NCBI RefSeq assembly: GCF_000150275.1
Contig: NW_002060943.1
Coordinates: 4,608,008 to 4,672,007, forward strand
DNA length: 64,000 bases
Direction of reading: 5' to 3'
Source: Trichoplax adhaerens
Lineage: Eukaryota; Placozoa; Uniplacotomia; Trichoplacea; Trichoplacidae
Part shown: one piece after another, positions 28,401 to 41,477 of the stretch
Layout of the letters: each line of letters begins with the position of its first letter
How positions within the stretch are numbered: the stretch's first letter is position 1
Translations under genes and position numbers: made by a program
The notes under the pieces: model-generated
The model's input: the letters and a program-made list of their open reading frames with translations, nothing else
Database searches by the model: none
What the model was told of the DNA's origin: nothing

Positions 28401-29046
28401 ATAGTTACTCTATTACTACGGGTATTCGCCATAGTATACATTACTTGGAATTTGGAATAAAATTACCCTAGTACGCTAATAATGTGGTAAAGGTGTTGCA
28501 TATATGAGTTTATGTCCAAGTTGTATATGTACTAATATTAAGCTATTTTGCTTTTGTCAATATTTAGGTCGGTTTAGCTGTTGGTGACATCGATAAAATT
28601 CGTCAAAATGCTGTTTATAAACGCCATATCATGCAAATTGACCTATTGATCGAATTGGAAGGTACTTTACCAGCTAGTTTATTAAAAAGGTTTTATATTA
28701 GTCGATTGGAACAGTTCCCAAGCGAAGAAAGTTCTCGTCTGAGCGAAGTAAGGGAATAAAAAATGGATACCCTAAATTTAGGAGGGCTAACTACTATGTC
28801 GTTGTACCTTTACGCTAACGTGACCATCTTAATGAAACTTAACAAAAATTTTTACCGCTCTTTATCGTTTAGATATTTACTGCCCTATCACCGTTTTCTG
28901 CCGCTGATCAAAACTTGAGAGAAATTAAATCTTTGCATTACTTAAATGAGTCTCGATTAGACCTAAATTTGGATGAAGAAACAGCTTCGAAGGGCATTAC
29001 CATCAATAAAAATAGTAACAATGGTAGTTTACAGCAACAGAGGTAA
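16211..29046 (+). CDS. TRPA-family cation channel (ankyrin-repeat TRP channel)
   Basis: Predicted Ca2+-permeable sensory channel of the plasma membrane, about 1,100 residues, like TRPA1. Exons with matching phases: 16211-16499 (less certain), 17562-17737, 17893-18000, 18661-18769, 19381-19478, 19577-19624, 19983-20167, 20258-20306, 20437-20637, 20761-20847, 21373-21455, 21937-22098, 22243-22357, 22490-22659, 23094-23178, 23291-23347, 24464-24544, 24717-24787, 24902-~25073, ~26540-26633, 26868-27056, ~27148-27230, 27736-27804, 28202-28375, 28568-28747, 28873-29046 (TAA). Exons to 22659 encode ankyrin repeats (TALHYAIE, TPLHVAAWNGYEDII, TPLHIAAWSGH). Then come S1 (LVNVLTFATFLTLLTYQII), S3-S4 (FGALAILAGWLDLILYVRRY), S5 (VLILVVIFIFAFGCAFMVLY), the pore (FLMMLGELTID), S6 and the post-S6 box NLLVGLAVGDI, all hallmarks of TRPA. 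The exons for S2 and for the S4-S5 linker are ambiguous. Phase 1 at 16499 fits 17562, but the first exon has no recognisable domain. Confidence 0.88.
17562..22659 (+). other. Ankyrin-repeat exon block of the TRPA channel
   Basis: Thirteen exons encode a run of about fifteen 33-residue ankyrin repeats, the large cytoplasmic N-terminal domain typical of TRPA channels. Repeat cores are visible as GKTALHYAIE, MAPLHLAAV, GNTPVHVAAACG, ATPLHEAAKFGH, KTPLMVAAESG, STALHYASKVGN, RTPLHVAAWNGY, RTPLHFAACNGH and TPLHIAAWSGH. One exon (18661-18769) has the weaker core MTPVAYAAKNGYG and another (19381-19478) TTLLHLAVQG. Introns are 40-840 bp and do not respect repeat borders, as is common in ankyrin proteins. 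Confidence 0.88.
23420..24463. repeat. Intronic tandem repeat, ~137-148 bp unit, seven copies
   Basis: The intron between the channel exons ending at 23347 and starting at 24464 is almost filled by a diverged tandem array. A tag of the type ttatggtacca..gttcactcgtaattttaattatac recurs at about 23487, 23624, 23761, 23898, 24037, 24183 and 24331. Spacings are 137, 137, 137, 139, 146 and 148 bp. Each unit also carries ctgataatagtagataacaa and gtttaatatttgttgaaagt. The copies differ by many substitutions and small indels, so the array is old. Confidence 0.85.
25134..25283 (+). pseudogene. Decayed duplicate of the S1 exon
   Basis: This segment repeats 24960-25107 at an offset of 173-175 bp. Shared strings are aacgattatcca, aatgtaac, gtatgtacagctatattt and aattttagctta. 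Relative to the first copy it has lost a base near 25205, which shifts the frame and creates a stop (tgc gaa atg taa). After the shift the second copy is open again and reads a hydrophobic helix (TAIFLILAYVLWIIRLKHAL) before a stop near 25365. It is probably a tandem exon duplication that is now nonfunctional. A role as the true S2 exon is not fully excluded. Confidence 0.6.
25968..26099. repeat. 22-bp minisatellite, six copies
   Basis: The unit cgcgataatcgcacgataaatg starts at 25968, 25990, 26012, 26034, 26056 and, with a change to catgataa, 26078. The period is exactly 22 bp with few substitutions. It lies in the TRPA intron downstream of the duplicated S1 exon. It is much richer in CpG than its surroundings, and each unit contains two GATAA motifs. 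Confidence 0.9.
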
Positions 29047-29417
29047 ATCAATCATTATTTTCCAGTTTTAATCGTTTTAAAATTGCTCGCCGTCATTTAA
29101 TTAAGCTAAGAGTGTAGCTTATCTGTATTCTCAATAGTGTGGCAACTGATATAAAAGAAAATAATGGTATTTTAAGAGGCGTCCAAAGCTTAATAAGGAG
29201 AAAATGAATAGATATTTTACTTCAAATAAGTTTCATTTTATGTATATGGCAATATTAGGACAACAGTTGCATTGTTTGTTATTACATATTTTTATACTAT
29301 TATTTTTGCTCAATAGTTTGTAAAAGTTTCATAACGTTGGTATAAAACTCTGCTTTTATTTCGCTAGGAGGTGGACTCATCTATAAGTAAATATATGGCA
29401 TGAAACAAGGGTTATCT
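29047..29417. other. Convergent intergenic gap between TRPA and TTI1
   Basis: About 370 bp separate the TAA of the plus-strand channel gene from the stop of the minus-strand TTI1 gene. No coding signal is seen. The two 3' untranslated regions must share or overlap here. Confidence 0.6.
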
Positions 29418-32400
29418 TTAGTCAGCCATAATTCGCTTTATCCGATTATGATAACTGTCATTTAATTGGTACAGCATAGGAGTATAGAGGCAATTATAAT
29501 CTTTAGTATCGAAGCTTACATGTAGTCGCCGAAATTGACAATCAGGATGTTCCAAAGGTTCACTTGTGTATATATCATGTAAAATAAACCAAACAAGGTC
29601 TTGTTCTTGTTGTGATAAAGTCACTAATAGGTTATTAGCAACCTGTAAATAAGTGCCAGAACATCATTTATTAAAACGTCATTTAACTAGCAGACTTACT
29701 GGCATTAGAGCATTACATAGTTTGCTTACCTCTTGTAATGGAACTGGTTGTTTGATACTTAGATAACATACAGCTGCAAATGATACTTCAGCGTAATCAG
29801 AATTTAGTACCTGAATCTACGGAATAAAGCAATCATTAATCGAATAATTTATAATTTCATTGGGAATATAAATTTCCGTAATATATCAAATTTCAAACTA
29901 ACGTTTGAAAATATTATAGAAAAATTCTTCAATATCGCCATTTGCAACTTATATTCTCGTGTGAATCTATTTTCAAGATGAAATAAGGACCACAATCATA
30001 ATAAGCCTAATTTTACACTAAATTTACTCTGTACAATAGTTAAGAACTTATGTTGCATTAACTTACTGGTAGGAATTGAAATCACACTTGGCACTTGGAG
30101 AAAAATGATAACCGTTAAAAAAATCAATTCAAAAGTCGAAAGTACCGTCTATGCACGAGTACATCAGTAAAAGCACATTTCAATTTTCATTAAGATATCT
30201 TGAAAAAACCTGATGTTAGCTTGAGTAGTAAGATACTTGCAAGCGGTAGGGATAATTTCCTTTGATATTCTTCTTTGTAAAAATTCTCCGCACAATTGAG
30301 CCATAACAGATAATACTTCCATTGCCTACAATAAGTAATTGTTAAGAGCATGAATTTTGAAACTATCCAACTATATAATGGATAATAGTTTTGTGGAAAA
30401 GTTCAGCCTTAATACACACTAAAAATTCCTAAATTATACAGTAGCTGCTAGCGTTATCTGTCAAGGCAGTATCATAAACCTGGCAGTGACCGTGGTGTCT
30501 GCAACGCGAACACAGTTAATACTTTACCTTAATCTGGACAGTTACGTTGCCATCAGTGAATCGCCTGATGAAAGGATTCCAAATTTTGTGAATGGCTGGA
30601 AGTAAATCATCTAGCAAGGATAAATGCAAATTCTTATGCTATGAAAAATTCAACCTGGTGTCATCAAAATGTAGCCCTTTGAATTCAGTCATTACATCAC
30701 ATGGAACGCACAAGGTTCGGCTATTTATTATTCTTTTAACTTACTTTCAAATTTAGATAAAGATAGTATACCATTTTTTATTACTTCCAATAACTTTATA
30801 CGCATGCGGTATTCATTTGATGCCAAGAAATTAGCGCATTTATCCATTACCTTAACATTAGCACAGAGTACTGAAACTTTTAGGCAATAAATGGGTGTTT
30901 CGTAATAGATCATTCTAGATGATCAGTCTTTAGCAATCTACAGTAATAACTAATTACTTATGGCGTTTAGAGTTTACCTGTAATAGGATTTGTACGTAGA
31001 GTAATTTCGGTTTTTCGACATCGTCTTCGGCATTTTCTAACGATTAAACATCGGCTTATAGTTAGTTTCAATTTTTATTTATGTAGAAACATTAATAAAT
31101 CAATCTTGATAATTTAACGTAAACCTATAATGGGGAGTCTTTATTAATGTTATATTGAAACAATTTTACAACATATTACCATCATTAGATGCACTCTCAA
31201 ATACATCATTTTCATCTTCTTCATTATTAGATTCAGTTAAATTTTTGAATTTCCAGTACTCTGTTAAGAAGTTTTCCACGAGGTTCGGCGTTTCCTTTGA
31301 ACTTTGTACACGATCATCTAAAGTCCGAAAAGTACGCTAAAGTATAATTCATACCGATTATATACTTATTTTTCAGCAAACCTGACATATATTTTTCAGT
31401 TTCTTTTTCCTATTTATCAATAATGTGTAACATTAAGGTACATATAATTAATAGGGTGAACAATTTAAAATATACTTGAGATATATCATTTTTTAATTAT
31501 TTAAATTATTTTAACCGTTTCCGACGAGATAAACCACCGCCTTATCGCACACGTAATCGAAAATAATACCGAGATAACCAAAGGATACAGCTCGGTACTA
31601 TTATCTAGAATATTATACATCTACTTTCCATAAAATAATTATAAAAGGCTTATTATCGACGTATTCCATATATAAATTTACAATAATCCGAATAAATTGT
31701 TCCTCATTTAAATGACTTTTTTACCTCTAGAATAGAATCTTCGAGAATCGGTAAAGTATCTTTTGTTCTGTATGTAATCAAATTTCGTTCAATAGCAGTG
31801 AAAAGTTTACCAATAATTACTATAATATAATAGTCGATAGCACTTTGCTTACCCATATTCTAATACAACCTTCAATACCCTATCAAAATTTAGAGAAAGT
31901 ACTATTTGCAGCAAATGCATATCACTATTTCAATCAACTACTAAAAATTTTATTTATATAGTTTTACTCATAAACGTTAATACTTACTTGAGTGATCGTC
32001 CATTTTCATTGACATTTCTTAAATTTAAAGCGATGGCATTAACTAAGTAGTCAATATTATCACCGATCACTTCTGGTATAGAACTAGAAAATTATAATGA
32101 TGGTTTAGGTTCATTAAATTTTATAGCAAATAGCATATCAAAACAGTAACAACATATGGCACTTGCAATTACCTATATCCAAAGGAATTGCAGATTCGTG
32201 TAAGTGTAATGTAAGCAGTCCGGCTGCAAGTACAAAAGATAGATTTAAGATTCGTCAAACATCAGCAATAACAAACTAGTACAGAGGGTTACAAGCTTTG
32301 CATTTTTACTTGATTATCATAATCTCAGTATCCAGCTTCTCCAATAGCAAATACAAGCAGTGTCTGAGATAGTATACAGTGTCGCCTTCAAAGAACTTAT

Positions 32401-35400
32401 TTGAAAAATTTGTAAGTATTTAATAACTTAATATTTAAGTAACTAGGAAAATTAAAACAGATTCGTTTATAAAGCTTACATTTACCTTAGCTAAGTTGGC
32501 GAGGCCTTCCATTAAAAGACATTGCATGACCGCACCAGAATACCTTTCCTCATTTACGACATACGTTTGCCTATTTACAATTTGCAGTTTATCTTCTATA
32601 CTTTCGTATAATTCCGCTTCTCCAAGGAACTGTTGTTGCCTTACCATCCAACAAGTCGGTGATAAGTATTCCATTAGTAAATTTCTGCATTTTAATTAAA
32701 CATATATTATTGAAACGAACAAGATAGTCGCCGAAAATATATGAGACAGTACAATTAACTGAGCGCAATACATTGGAAAAATTAGTACACTTGAGCGTAA
32801 TGCAATAAATTTTTTAGCAGACAAGAACTGTAAACACTGATAACATCTTAAAATAATAATCTCTATATGATAAACGAGAGATTTTAATCGAATTGAATCA
32901 CAATTGTATTAATGTAAAAATTTTTTATCATTAAGAATCATTTATCTAAATAATTCTTATACAGACAGCTGTCCAAAGCAACAAAATAGTTGTGGATATA
33001 GGCAAATTTCCTTACGTACCTGATAGAATTATGAAAAGCATACTAACATAAAAGAAATTAAATCGTTATTACAGATGAGAAAGGCGTAATAAATACAGTT
33101 CTTAGCACGTTATAAATTACTGATCATTATCTGGTGTGTGTTTATGAATTAGTTTACAAAGTATACTATATAAGTTATATTTTATGGTTGATAAAATGAG
33201 ACGTGAAATTTTACCTTTCGCGCATTTGTACCTTGAACACCTAAAAATATTATTTTCAGATAAGAAATGATTTTATTTAATGCTATGCATTAATTACTGT
33301 CATTTCTGTTTAAGTGTCGTTACCCAATGCAGCTCCTAACAGTATTTCGTTTAGTATAAGTAACACTTGCTTTCGATGGGAAATGGAATCCTTCAAGAGA
33401 CTAATGCAATGGTCAACAAGTACATCGAAGCAACCTAATTATATAAAAAGATTAAGAAAAGTTGTTACTATTTTAGAGAATATAAGTAATATCATAATCA
33501 GTAAATAACTTACCATTTTGGCCGATTATTCGGCATAGATTTCGAACGGATGTTTCTACAGCCTCTGACAGGATATGTTTAAAATTTTTTCTAGGATAGT
33601 CATCGGAACTTTCGTATGATGTATTGATAGCATCTATTATAGAGGATATTAACAAATATCTGTTCATACATGTTCATTTTACTGTATTTATTATCTATAA
33701 ATTCTTTCATTTACCAAGCAAAGTTGATCCAATGTCGGTAACCCCTACAGTAGGCTTTTGAAGTTCTAATATCTACAAAATTTATTGATGAATACGAAAT
33801 CATGATCTCGAATAGTGCTTTGAACGAGATATTCACTGAAATTAGTATCGTCTAACAAAACTAACTTGTATCAATGCCATAGATAATCGTGATAGATGGC
33901 TCTGAGAGTTTAAGAATGAATTTAAGCGTTCACCTTTACCTATTAAAAATAATGATAACGCTCAGTTGTCTGCTACATCGGAAAATTCATCGTATTTTTA
34001 ACGGAAGTTAAATATTTATACCCAGCAATATTAAATATCCACACAGAAGGTTGATTGTTATTAACTGTTTTTTGTCATCTGTTAAGAAAGTTAAAAACGT
34101 AAATATTGAGGCAAAATAACAAGTTAAGAAAATTAATTGCCTGGTGTTGCTATAATTCTTGGTAGAGCTATAATGTTGTTCATTATATTTTCTTCTAGCA
34201 AATCCGACATAGACATCGCTTCTAAATATAAAAAATTATATAAAAGTCTTCAAATATCTTTCGAATAGAAAGTGAAGAAAGCACATTATATCAAAGAATT
34301 TAATGACAACAAAGTTCACCTGACTGTTTACTAAAGTGATTCGGTAATAGTGCCTGTAAAAATTGAAATTAATGACTGTTCTTAATTGCAGAAGTTGGAC
34401 TGATATTGCAAGTATATTGCCTTACTAATCTATCTTGACAATAATTTCTTATTTCATCATATTCATCGTAAGTAAGCGCTACTAGAACTTCCATAAGAAT
34501 CACTAATGACTCTTTAAGAGATCTGAGGTTTAAGTAGAACAAGTTCCTCAGATTTCAATGTGGAATACGAATAAATAATGAGCATCCTCGTATTTTCGTT
34601 TACCTTATACATGTGAACAGTAATCTTGCAGACAATTTCGCTAAAGCTTGGCGAATCTATAAATTAAATAGTTAAAATAAAATTAATGATGTGGATTAGT
34701 AGTTAGTCTGTTTGTCCACATTCTCTGTCATAAAATAAAATTTAAATCATTTTAAATTATTGAGCTAACCTTGAAATTAGGGCAGGAGATAAGTTGAGTT
34801 ATTTGAGATAATAGGGTCTTTAACTTACTACTTGTGGTTTTGAACCATTCCATGTCTCGCTTTGGATGACGTAGAATTCGATTATCAGCTTGCAAGTATG
34901 TAGGATCCTGGGTTTTATCTATTATGTAACAGTTAACGGTCTGGCTACGTATCTCAGATAGTTCAATGCAGTACGTAATAACTACTAAATTCGGCTCACA
35001 TTAACTTACTTTTAACTAATTTGTAAAATGAATCCAAAGATAATTTTTGATTATCGTTGGGTAAGAAAGTATCATCCATAGCAAGAGAAATTATTAAAGA
35101 CAATGCTTGAATAGCAGCCTAAAAGCAATTGCACGTATGATAGCACCATCATAAAAATATTAGGCTTCGCTGATGATCACAGGCTAGGATTATATCAATG
35201 ATTATGTCTTTGTTATGCTACTTTATTAAATTAAAATAAGTTATACTGAGCCAAAAAGAAATGTAGAACCTAAGTTACTTACAGCGGCGACATTCTACAG
35301 GTTCAACGAAAGAAACAATAATATCAGTACTCTATCCAGTTTAATTTTCAAGCTCGATTAAATAGAGTCTAAGAATAAATTCTGACCTGGTAGTGATTTG

Positions 35401-36899
35401 CAGTATTAACAATTACTTTACCCAGGGCCGTTGATATGCCAGGTATGAATATTGAAAGTGCATGTGACATAGACTTTCTCTGATAAATATCCTTAGAATC
35501 TAAATGAATATAAAATTTTTATCGGAATTTCATCGGCATTCTCAACCTATTCTTACGATTGCTATTTTCAGTTATTTCCATACTATTCAATTTACATATG
35601 TTCCATTACAAAATTTTATAAGACTTAGTGAAATGCAACATATTTATACAGGACTAACACTGCATCTTTATTTCTTCGTTGACATTATATAACGATATTT
35701 GTAATAAACAATCAATCGCGGTGAGTCTTAATTTTATCAACTTTTCCTTCTCGATCATTAATAATAAAGATGAAATCAAATGGCCTAAGATTGGTATAGC
35801 GTCTTCAAAGTACAGTTGATTCCAAATCCTAAATATCAATCCATATCAGTGATGTCACAATGTTTCAATGTTTATTTTGCCATAATCACGTTTGTAAATA
35901 CAATTAAAAAAGGTTAGGTAAAACGATGCAGTAGTAGGGATATCAATACGAATTGCGGCACTATTACTTATAAAATTAACATACTTTGAGTTCGTTGCAA
36001 CGGCGACACAGTGAATACATTCCACGACATCCACCTTAATCTCCTCGCAAATTCCTGAATTGTCGATGATATTGCAATACAAGTTATGATAGAATGTCGA
36101 ATGACAGTGGTGATACCAAATATTTCAAATATTTACTAGCTGCTAGACACGTTGTGACTGTCATAGTATTATGTGTATATTTTTTATAGCGATAATGGAA
36201 TATCTTTACTTATAGAGACATGCCTAGCATCCCTTTAGAGCTGGAATTGGATTTATTACTAGGATTAATTGTTAAGCACAATTGTGTAACAAAATCTTTG
36301 AGAATATCAAATTTTTCGATGGTGACTTTTGTGAATGCTAATTTAGCACATACGAGAGCAGCTTCAATGACTTTTTCGTCGCTAAATTATTAAGGCAAGA
36401 AAAAGTTATACTTTATTAGCATAGTATTATTATTGTTGCTTTATGCCTTATATGTAGTATTTATCGTTCTATTTTCATAACTACATCGATATATACAGTA
36501 TGCAAAGTCTGTAAACAACAGTATCGCAACTTGCAGCTGTGACTTTCATTCAAGGTTCCTTACAGAGTCGAATGATCAGCAAATCTATCGGTTAAGAAAA
36601 CCCTGACACAAGGAGCTCTTTTGCCCTACCACAATGTACTTGAACTAAAAAATATTTGCAAAATTATCTACTAGAACAATCAATCTCTAAACTTACCAAA
36701 ATTGCTTGCCTTCAAAGTTGAACTTCATCAAAATAACTCTTATAGGGAAGATGACATATTCGGTTAGAATTTTAATATCATCCTGATCGACACCTTCAAC
36801 AAGACGGGATAACTGCCTTAAATTATCAACGCTTGGCCGATTTAAGACTGCGATACAAACAGGTCTGAATTTATGAAAAGTGGCTTGAAGAGCTGCCAT
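29418..36899 (-). CDS. TTI1: TELO2-interacting protein 1 (TTI1) homologue
   Basis: TTI1 is a HEAT-repeat scaffold of the TELO2-TTI1-TTI2 co-chaperone, which matures PI3K-like kinases (mTOR, ATM, ATR). Exons identified on the minus strand include 36697-36899 (ATG; FRPVCIAVL and EYVIFPIRVIL match the family N-terminus), ~36230-36382 (EKVIEAALVCAKLAF), ~35860-36060 (CEEIKVDVVECIH), ~35653-35828 (PILGHLISSLLL), 33514-~33680, 33318-~33430 (VDHCISLL, LLILNEILLGAA), 32486-~32680, ~31150-31335 (acidic, SNNEEDENDVFE), ~30740-30913 (CANFLASNEYRMRIKLLEVI), 30528-30610 (LLPAIHKIWNPFIRRF), 30210-30325 (CGEFLQRR), 29730-29810 (YLSIKQPVPLQE) and 29418-29642 (LVWFILHDIY, stop). The order and spacing follow vertebrate TTI1. 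Exons between about 33.7 and 35.6 kb exist but I could not fix their borders. It is head-to-head with DUS3L. Confidence 0.87.
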
Positions 36900-37226
36900 T
36901 TTACTTTGTGCATAACCACAGTAAGATTATCCTTCTCTCATTATATTTCAATTTGAAATATTTTGCGATTTTAACTTAGCAATGAGGAAAATTTTCTAGC
37001 TTGCAACCGAGCTGCTCATTGCTTGCAAACTCCAAGCTTTAGATGTTTTGTGGTCCAGTACTAGGGTACAGTACTGTACAGTACTGTACTGTAACTGTAC
37101 AGTACAATCCTGTCGCGTACCCTACAGTACAGTGTACTGTACACTGTACAATGTACAGTACTGTACAGTACAGCTCTACAGTATAGCGAGGACCCTCCAA
37201 TTGAAACGACGACATTGCTGGCAGAA
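36900..37226. promoter_or_regulatory. Divergent promoter region of TTI1 and DUS3L
   Basis: Only 327 bp lie between the TTI1 ATG (36899, minus) and the DUS3L ATG (37227, plus), so both transcripts must start in or near this segment. More than a third of it is the palindromic TACAGTAC tract at 37056-37185. I see no TATA box placed convincingly for either gene. The arrangement fits a shared bidirectional promoter for two housekeeping genes. That is inferred from spacing only. Confidence 0.5.
37056..37185. repeat. Palindromic TACAGTAC simple-repeat tract
   Basis: A run built from TACAG and its complement CTGTA, for example gggtacagtactgtacagt and tacactgtacaatgtacag. Both strands read nearly the same, so long hairpins can form. 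It ends about 40 bp before the DUS3L ATG, so it may be transcribed as 5' UTR. Similar tracts occur at 44112-44319 and briefly at 61886-61905. Confidence 0.85.
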
Positions 37227-40200
37227 ATGGATGTTGTCCAAGGAAAGTCTACAACCTCATCAAGCGATTGTGGAAACGCAGCTACTTATCCTAACATTGA
37301 GCCTGGAGTAGCACCTATTAAGAGCGAGTAAGATAACTTGTTGGGATTTTATCTGTTTTAGTTGTTGATTGATACGACATTAATATTGCATTTCCACTTT
37401 AGGTTTTTAAGATGTAGGCCTCCACCGCGTACGACCACTGACAGTAGTGCCCAAGCTACCGAGCTCCAGAAAGATGAGCCACAGCAAAACAACGGATCAA
37501 ATCGTAAGAGGAAACGAGGTCAAAATAAAAAACGGCCTTTAACTACAAGTATTGAGAAAGGAAAACTCTTATGTCCTAAGCTAATTGCAGATGAAGTCTG
37601 TGAGTTTGGTACCTCATGCCGCTTTTTGCATGATGTGGATGCTTTTCTGCAATCCAAGCCACCTGATTTAGGTAGGTCTGTAAGCTTATGAATTGGATGA
37701 TCCAAATATTGATCTAAACTCTAACGATATCAGTAAGATAAGAGAAGAAACTTATATTTCCAATATCTGCAAATATCACATATGATCATGTCATTCTTTT
37801 ATCACAACTTGGTTGCTATCATTTCGCATCTGTAGGTGACAAATGCGTCATTTTCGACGCTTATGGGAAATGTCCGTATGGCTTAGCGTGTCGCTACGGA
37901 TCCAGTCATGTAAACAATAAAAAGAATGTGATAGATGAGGAGCGTTTACGTGCCAGTGCAACGAAAAATTGCATGTCCAAAGAAGCTTTATCAGATTTAC
38001 GCAAAAAGAAAATCCAATTTCCTAAAGCCGATGCTTATGTTAAAGCTATATCTGCAATGAACGATATGAAGGTATTACAAAATCATCTTCTAGGAGCTAT
38101 TCATGAATTTGAACTTATTGTTTACAACCCAAGCTGTTCTTAGCTGCATTAGAGTATTGGTAATATGCAAAAATACAAGTAGATTAAATCGCTGTATTGT
38201 ATTTGCAATGTGTTCATCAGAAATTTCAACGAATTGTAATTCCAAGTGTTTACAATGCCCTGTTCTTGTATGGATTAGTTATACAGCAGATAGCGATCGA
38301 GATCAAAGTTTCCTTAATTCTAAGAGCCCCTTTGTATCTTACTTTTTTCACTTGCGTAATTAAATTGATAAAGGTGTCCTGAACTGGTATTAACATAATT
38401 AGGAATCTGTATCTACTATTTGTATAGCCACACTATTATTCGGTTATGCTTTACGCCATATACATGATTATTGCCGTTTCTGTTTTATATTCAATCATTA
38501 TATATCTTTCTAACCATTCAGAATGATGCTGCGGAAGGAAGGTCAACTATTGGAACATTAACAGATGAAGACCTTATTACCATTCGCCCTGAAGAGAAGA
38601 AGCAGGTTTGTTTTGACTATTCAATTACTTATTTACAAGCAATTTATAACGTGTTACTGAATGTTTTCTTCTTTTATAGATAAATTTTTCAAATAAGTTG
38701 TTTCTTGCCCCTTTAACCACCGTAAGTTTAGGAAATACTATTACTTATGCAACTATAGTTTCTTTACTTAATAAATCTTTTAATATTACTTATTTCTGCT
38801 TGTTCTAGTCTTGTAGTCAAGCTAATGTTTATTGACAGTGAATATTATGCTAGCAATCACAGCAGTGAATTATCTACGTAATATTGGAACTGATCGTGTT
38901 AAATTGTTTAGGTTGGAAACTTGCCTTTTCGAAGAATATGTAAGACTTTTGGTGCTGATGTAACCTGCAGTGAAATGGCATTATGTACTAACTTACTTCA
39001 GGTAATATAATAAAATTGGATAAAAAGGAAATAGTACGCTTGCAGGCTATGTGGCTACAGCTACTATTTTCACATTAACAATGTATCTGATGTTCACATT
39101 TCAGGGTCAGCAATCGGAGTGGGCACTTGTTAAACGACACGAATCGGAGGATCTGTTTGGTCTTCAGGTTTGTTCTATATACTAGAAAGTTTTTCATATT
39201 GTAACTGTACGCATTTATTTGAAATTACGATTATATTAGCTCAGGAATATGGCCTATCCAAGTGTTGTATTTCAAATGATTAAATTAAGCTAATACTATT
39301 GTAAAAAAGCCTAGCAGTATTCCCCCAAGATTATTGATATGCTTCTTGCCTGCAACTTGCATTAATAGCAAGTAAAAGTTTTATCCTCATTATTTATATC
39401 TGATACTTAATATGCTTAACTCAATAATCGTTTAGTCAGAATTTTAATTGGGCAAAGTTTTTGTTCCATGCAAGAAACTGATACTTATTGTCACTGAAAT
39501 CATAAGGACCTTGATTACTTAATATTTTTTTGGCTAAAGTTTAAAATATTCCATTTTATGTCCTACTAGCATTTTTTTCTCTGCAAAGAAAATTTCCTAC
39601 TTTTGCACTTATAACGGAAACTATATTATATTTTTGTATGCTTATGCAGCTGCTGCTCTTTGTTTTTGTTTAGGTATGTGGAGCATGGCCTGATACTCTA
39701 GCTCGACTATCTGAATACATCAACGACCGAGTTAATGTTGATTTCGTTGATCTTAATCTTGGTTGTCCAATCGATTTAGTTTTTCATCAGGTGACAATTT
39801 TGTAGTTTATTACGATTTTTTACTGTCACGTTTTTGCTTAAAGCTGACTTTTCAATATAGGGTGCCGGAAGTGCACTTATGGGAAGAGCTAATAAATTAC
39901 AGCAAATAGTTACTGGAATGTCATCAGTAAGTCTTACAATGTAGGGAATAATCATCGTTCCAGTTAACATATTCTGACTCCATTTATTAACTGTATATAA
40001 TGTTTGTATATTATAGTATAGGTATTTCTTTGTTTAATCTTAACAACTTGCGTATCGTTTGTCTAGCACTATGTAGCGAATTAGATTTTTATAGTCAGTC
40101 TATAATGTATCCTTTACCATTCCATACAGATTCTTTCGGTACCTCTTACTGTCAAGCTTCGAACTGGCATTTTGGCTAAAAAATCCACGGCGCATAAGTT

Positions 40201-41477
40201 AATACCTCAAATTCGAGAATGGGGTGCATCACTCGTCACTGTAATGATATCTTGTTTTTAGTATTTATTGTTTACCGAAGTATTAAATATTGTATGTATC
40301 CTTGCTGTAGTTGCATGGCCGATCGCGAGAACAAAGGTACACGAAATTAGCAGATTGGAGCTACATTAATGAATGTGCCACTGCAGCTGACCCAATGCCT
40401 CTAATAGGTAATATTGTATCAATAATTTCATAATACGTAGCTATCATGTTCCTATCGTGGGCTTTCTATGGCTCGACAGCGGGATAAAAGTTAATGGTTG
40501 CACCCGTTCAAATTTCTTAACCTAATGGGAAAATATCTGTCGACATTGCAGGAAACGGAGATATATTATCATTTGAAGATTATTTGGAACACATGAATAA
40601 TACCAACGTTGCAGGTGTCATGATTGCAAGGTTTGTGATGTGTGTTTTGCAGATGAATGGCTATATCTGTTAGATACCTAATTGCCGTGAACACCGGTAG
40701 AATTAGATTGATATCATTCTTGCTTAAATAATTAGAGGTGCACTCATTAAACCATGGCTATTTACCGAAATTAAAGAACGAAGGTAGCCTGTCGTACCTT
40801 GGCAGTAGGAACTTCTAACGATTAGATTATGAGTTACGTAATTATTCTTTACAGGCACTGGGATATATCTGCTAACGAACGATTTGAATTTCTCCGAAAA
40901 TATGTCAATTATGGTTTAGAGCATTGGGGATCGGACTCTTTAGTCAGTTTTTAAAAATTATGGCCATATCATTTTATTATGTGAAACACGGTAATAATTG
41001 TCTTATATTTTTTAGGGTGTTGAAAAAACTCGTCGATTTTTGCTCGAATGGTTATCGTTTTTACACCGGTTTGCCTATTTTTTTATATATTCTATACGTT
41101 GCAGTTCATAACGCTGTTCTGTTTGTATAAACTCGATTGTCTGGCTGGATTTATTATACTGTAGATATATACCAATTGGTGTGTTAGAACGTGTACCTCA
41201 ACGTATCAATGATAGGCCACCGTATTATGTTGGACGAAATGACCTTGAAACAATGATGAGCAGTACTGATTGCACTGTCTGGGTTAAATTAAGGTTAATT
41301 AACTATTGCTCAATAGATAATTAACTACTAAAAGCGTAAAATAATACCTGAAACGATATTATCATTTGTCGTATAACCTGACAATATTTCTCCGTTATCT
41401 TTAGTGAAATGCTGCTAGGATCTGTACCTACGAATTTTCAGTTTTTACCGAAACACAGAGCAAATTCCTATCAGTAA
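37227..41477 (+). CDS. DUS3L: tRNA-dihydrouridine synthase 3-like (DUS3L/Dus3)
   Basis: FMN/NADPH-dependent enzyme that reduces uridine 47 of tRNA to dihydrouridine. Seventeen exons join in phase to 581 residues: 37227-37327, 37403-37671, 37836-38071, 38522-38605, 38680-38721, 38912-39001, 39105-39167, 39674-39790, 39861-39926, 40130-40240, 40311-40407, 40552-40630, 40736-40783, 40855-40942, 41016-41068, 41165-41293, 41405-41477. A basic stretch ([11 protein letters not shown], ~67-77) precedes a C-x8-C-x5-C-x3-H finger (~91-110). A second finger (~127-148) has x5 before its last His. The TIM-barrel part starts near 231 ([27 protein letters not shown]), with [11 protein letters not shown] holding the presumed catalytic Cys (~326), [33 protein letters not shown] and [15 protein letters not shown]. 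The family C-terminal region follows ([26 protein letters not shown]). All key motifs are intact and the length is close to that of vertebrate DUS3L. Confidence 0.95.

Noticed and set aside
28198-28401. Minus-strand open frame opposite the TRPA pore exon
   Set aside because: Exact antisense of a conserved coding exon; a shadow.
33314-33508. Plus-strand 64-codon frame
   Set aside because: Antisense to a conserved TTI1 exon (LLILNEILLGAA on the minus strand).
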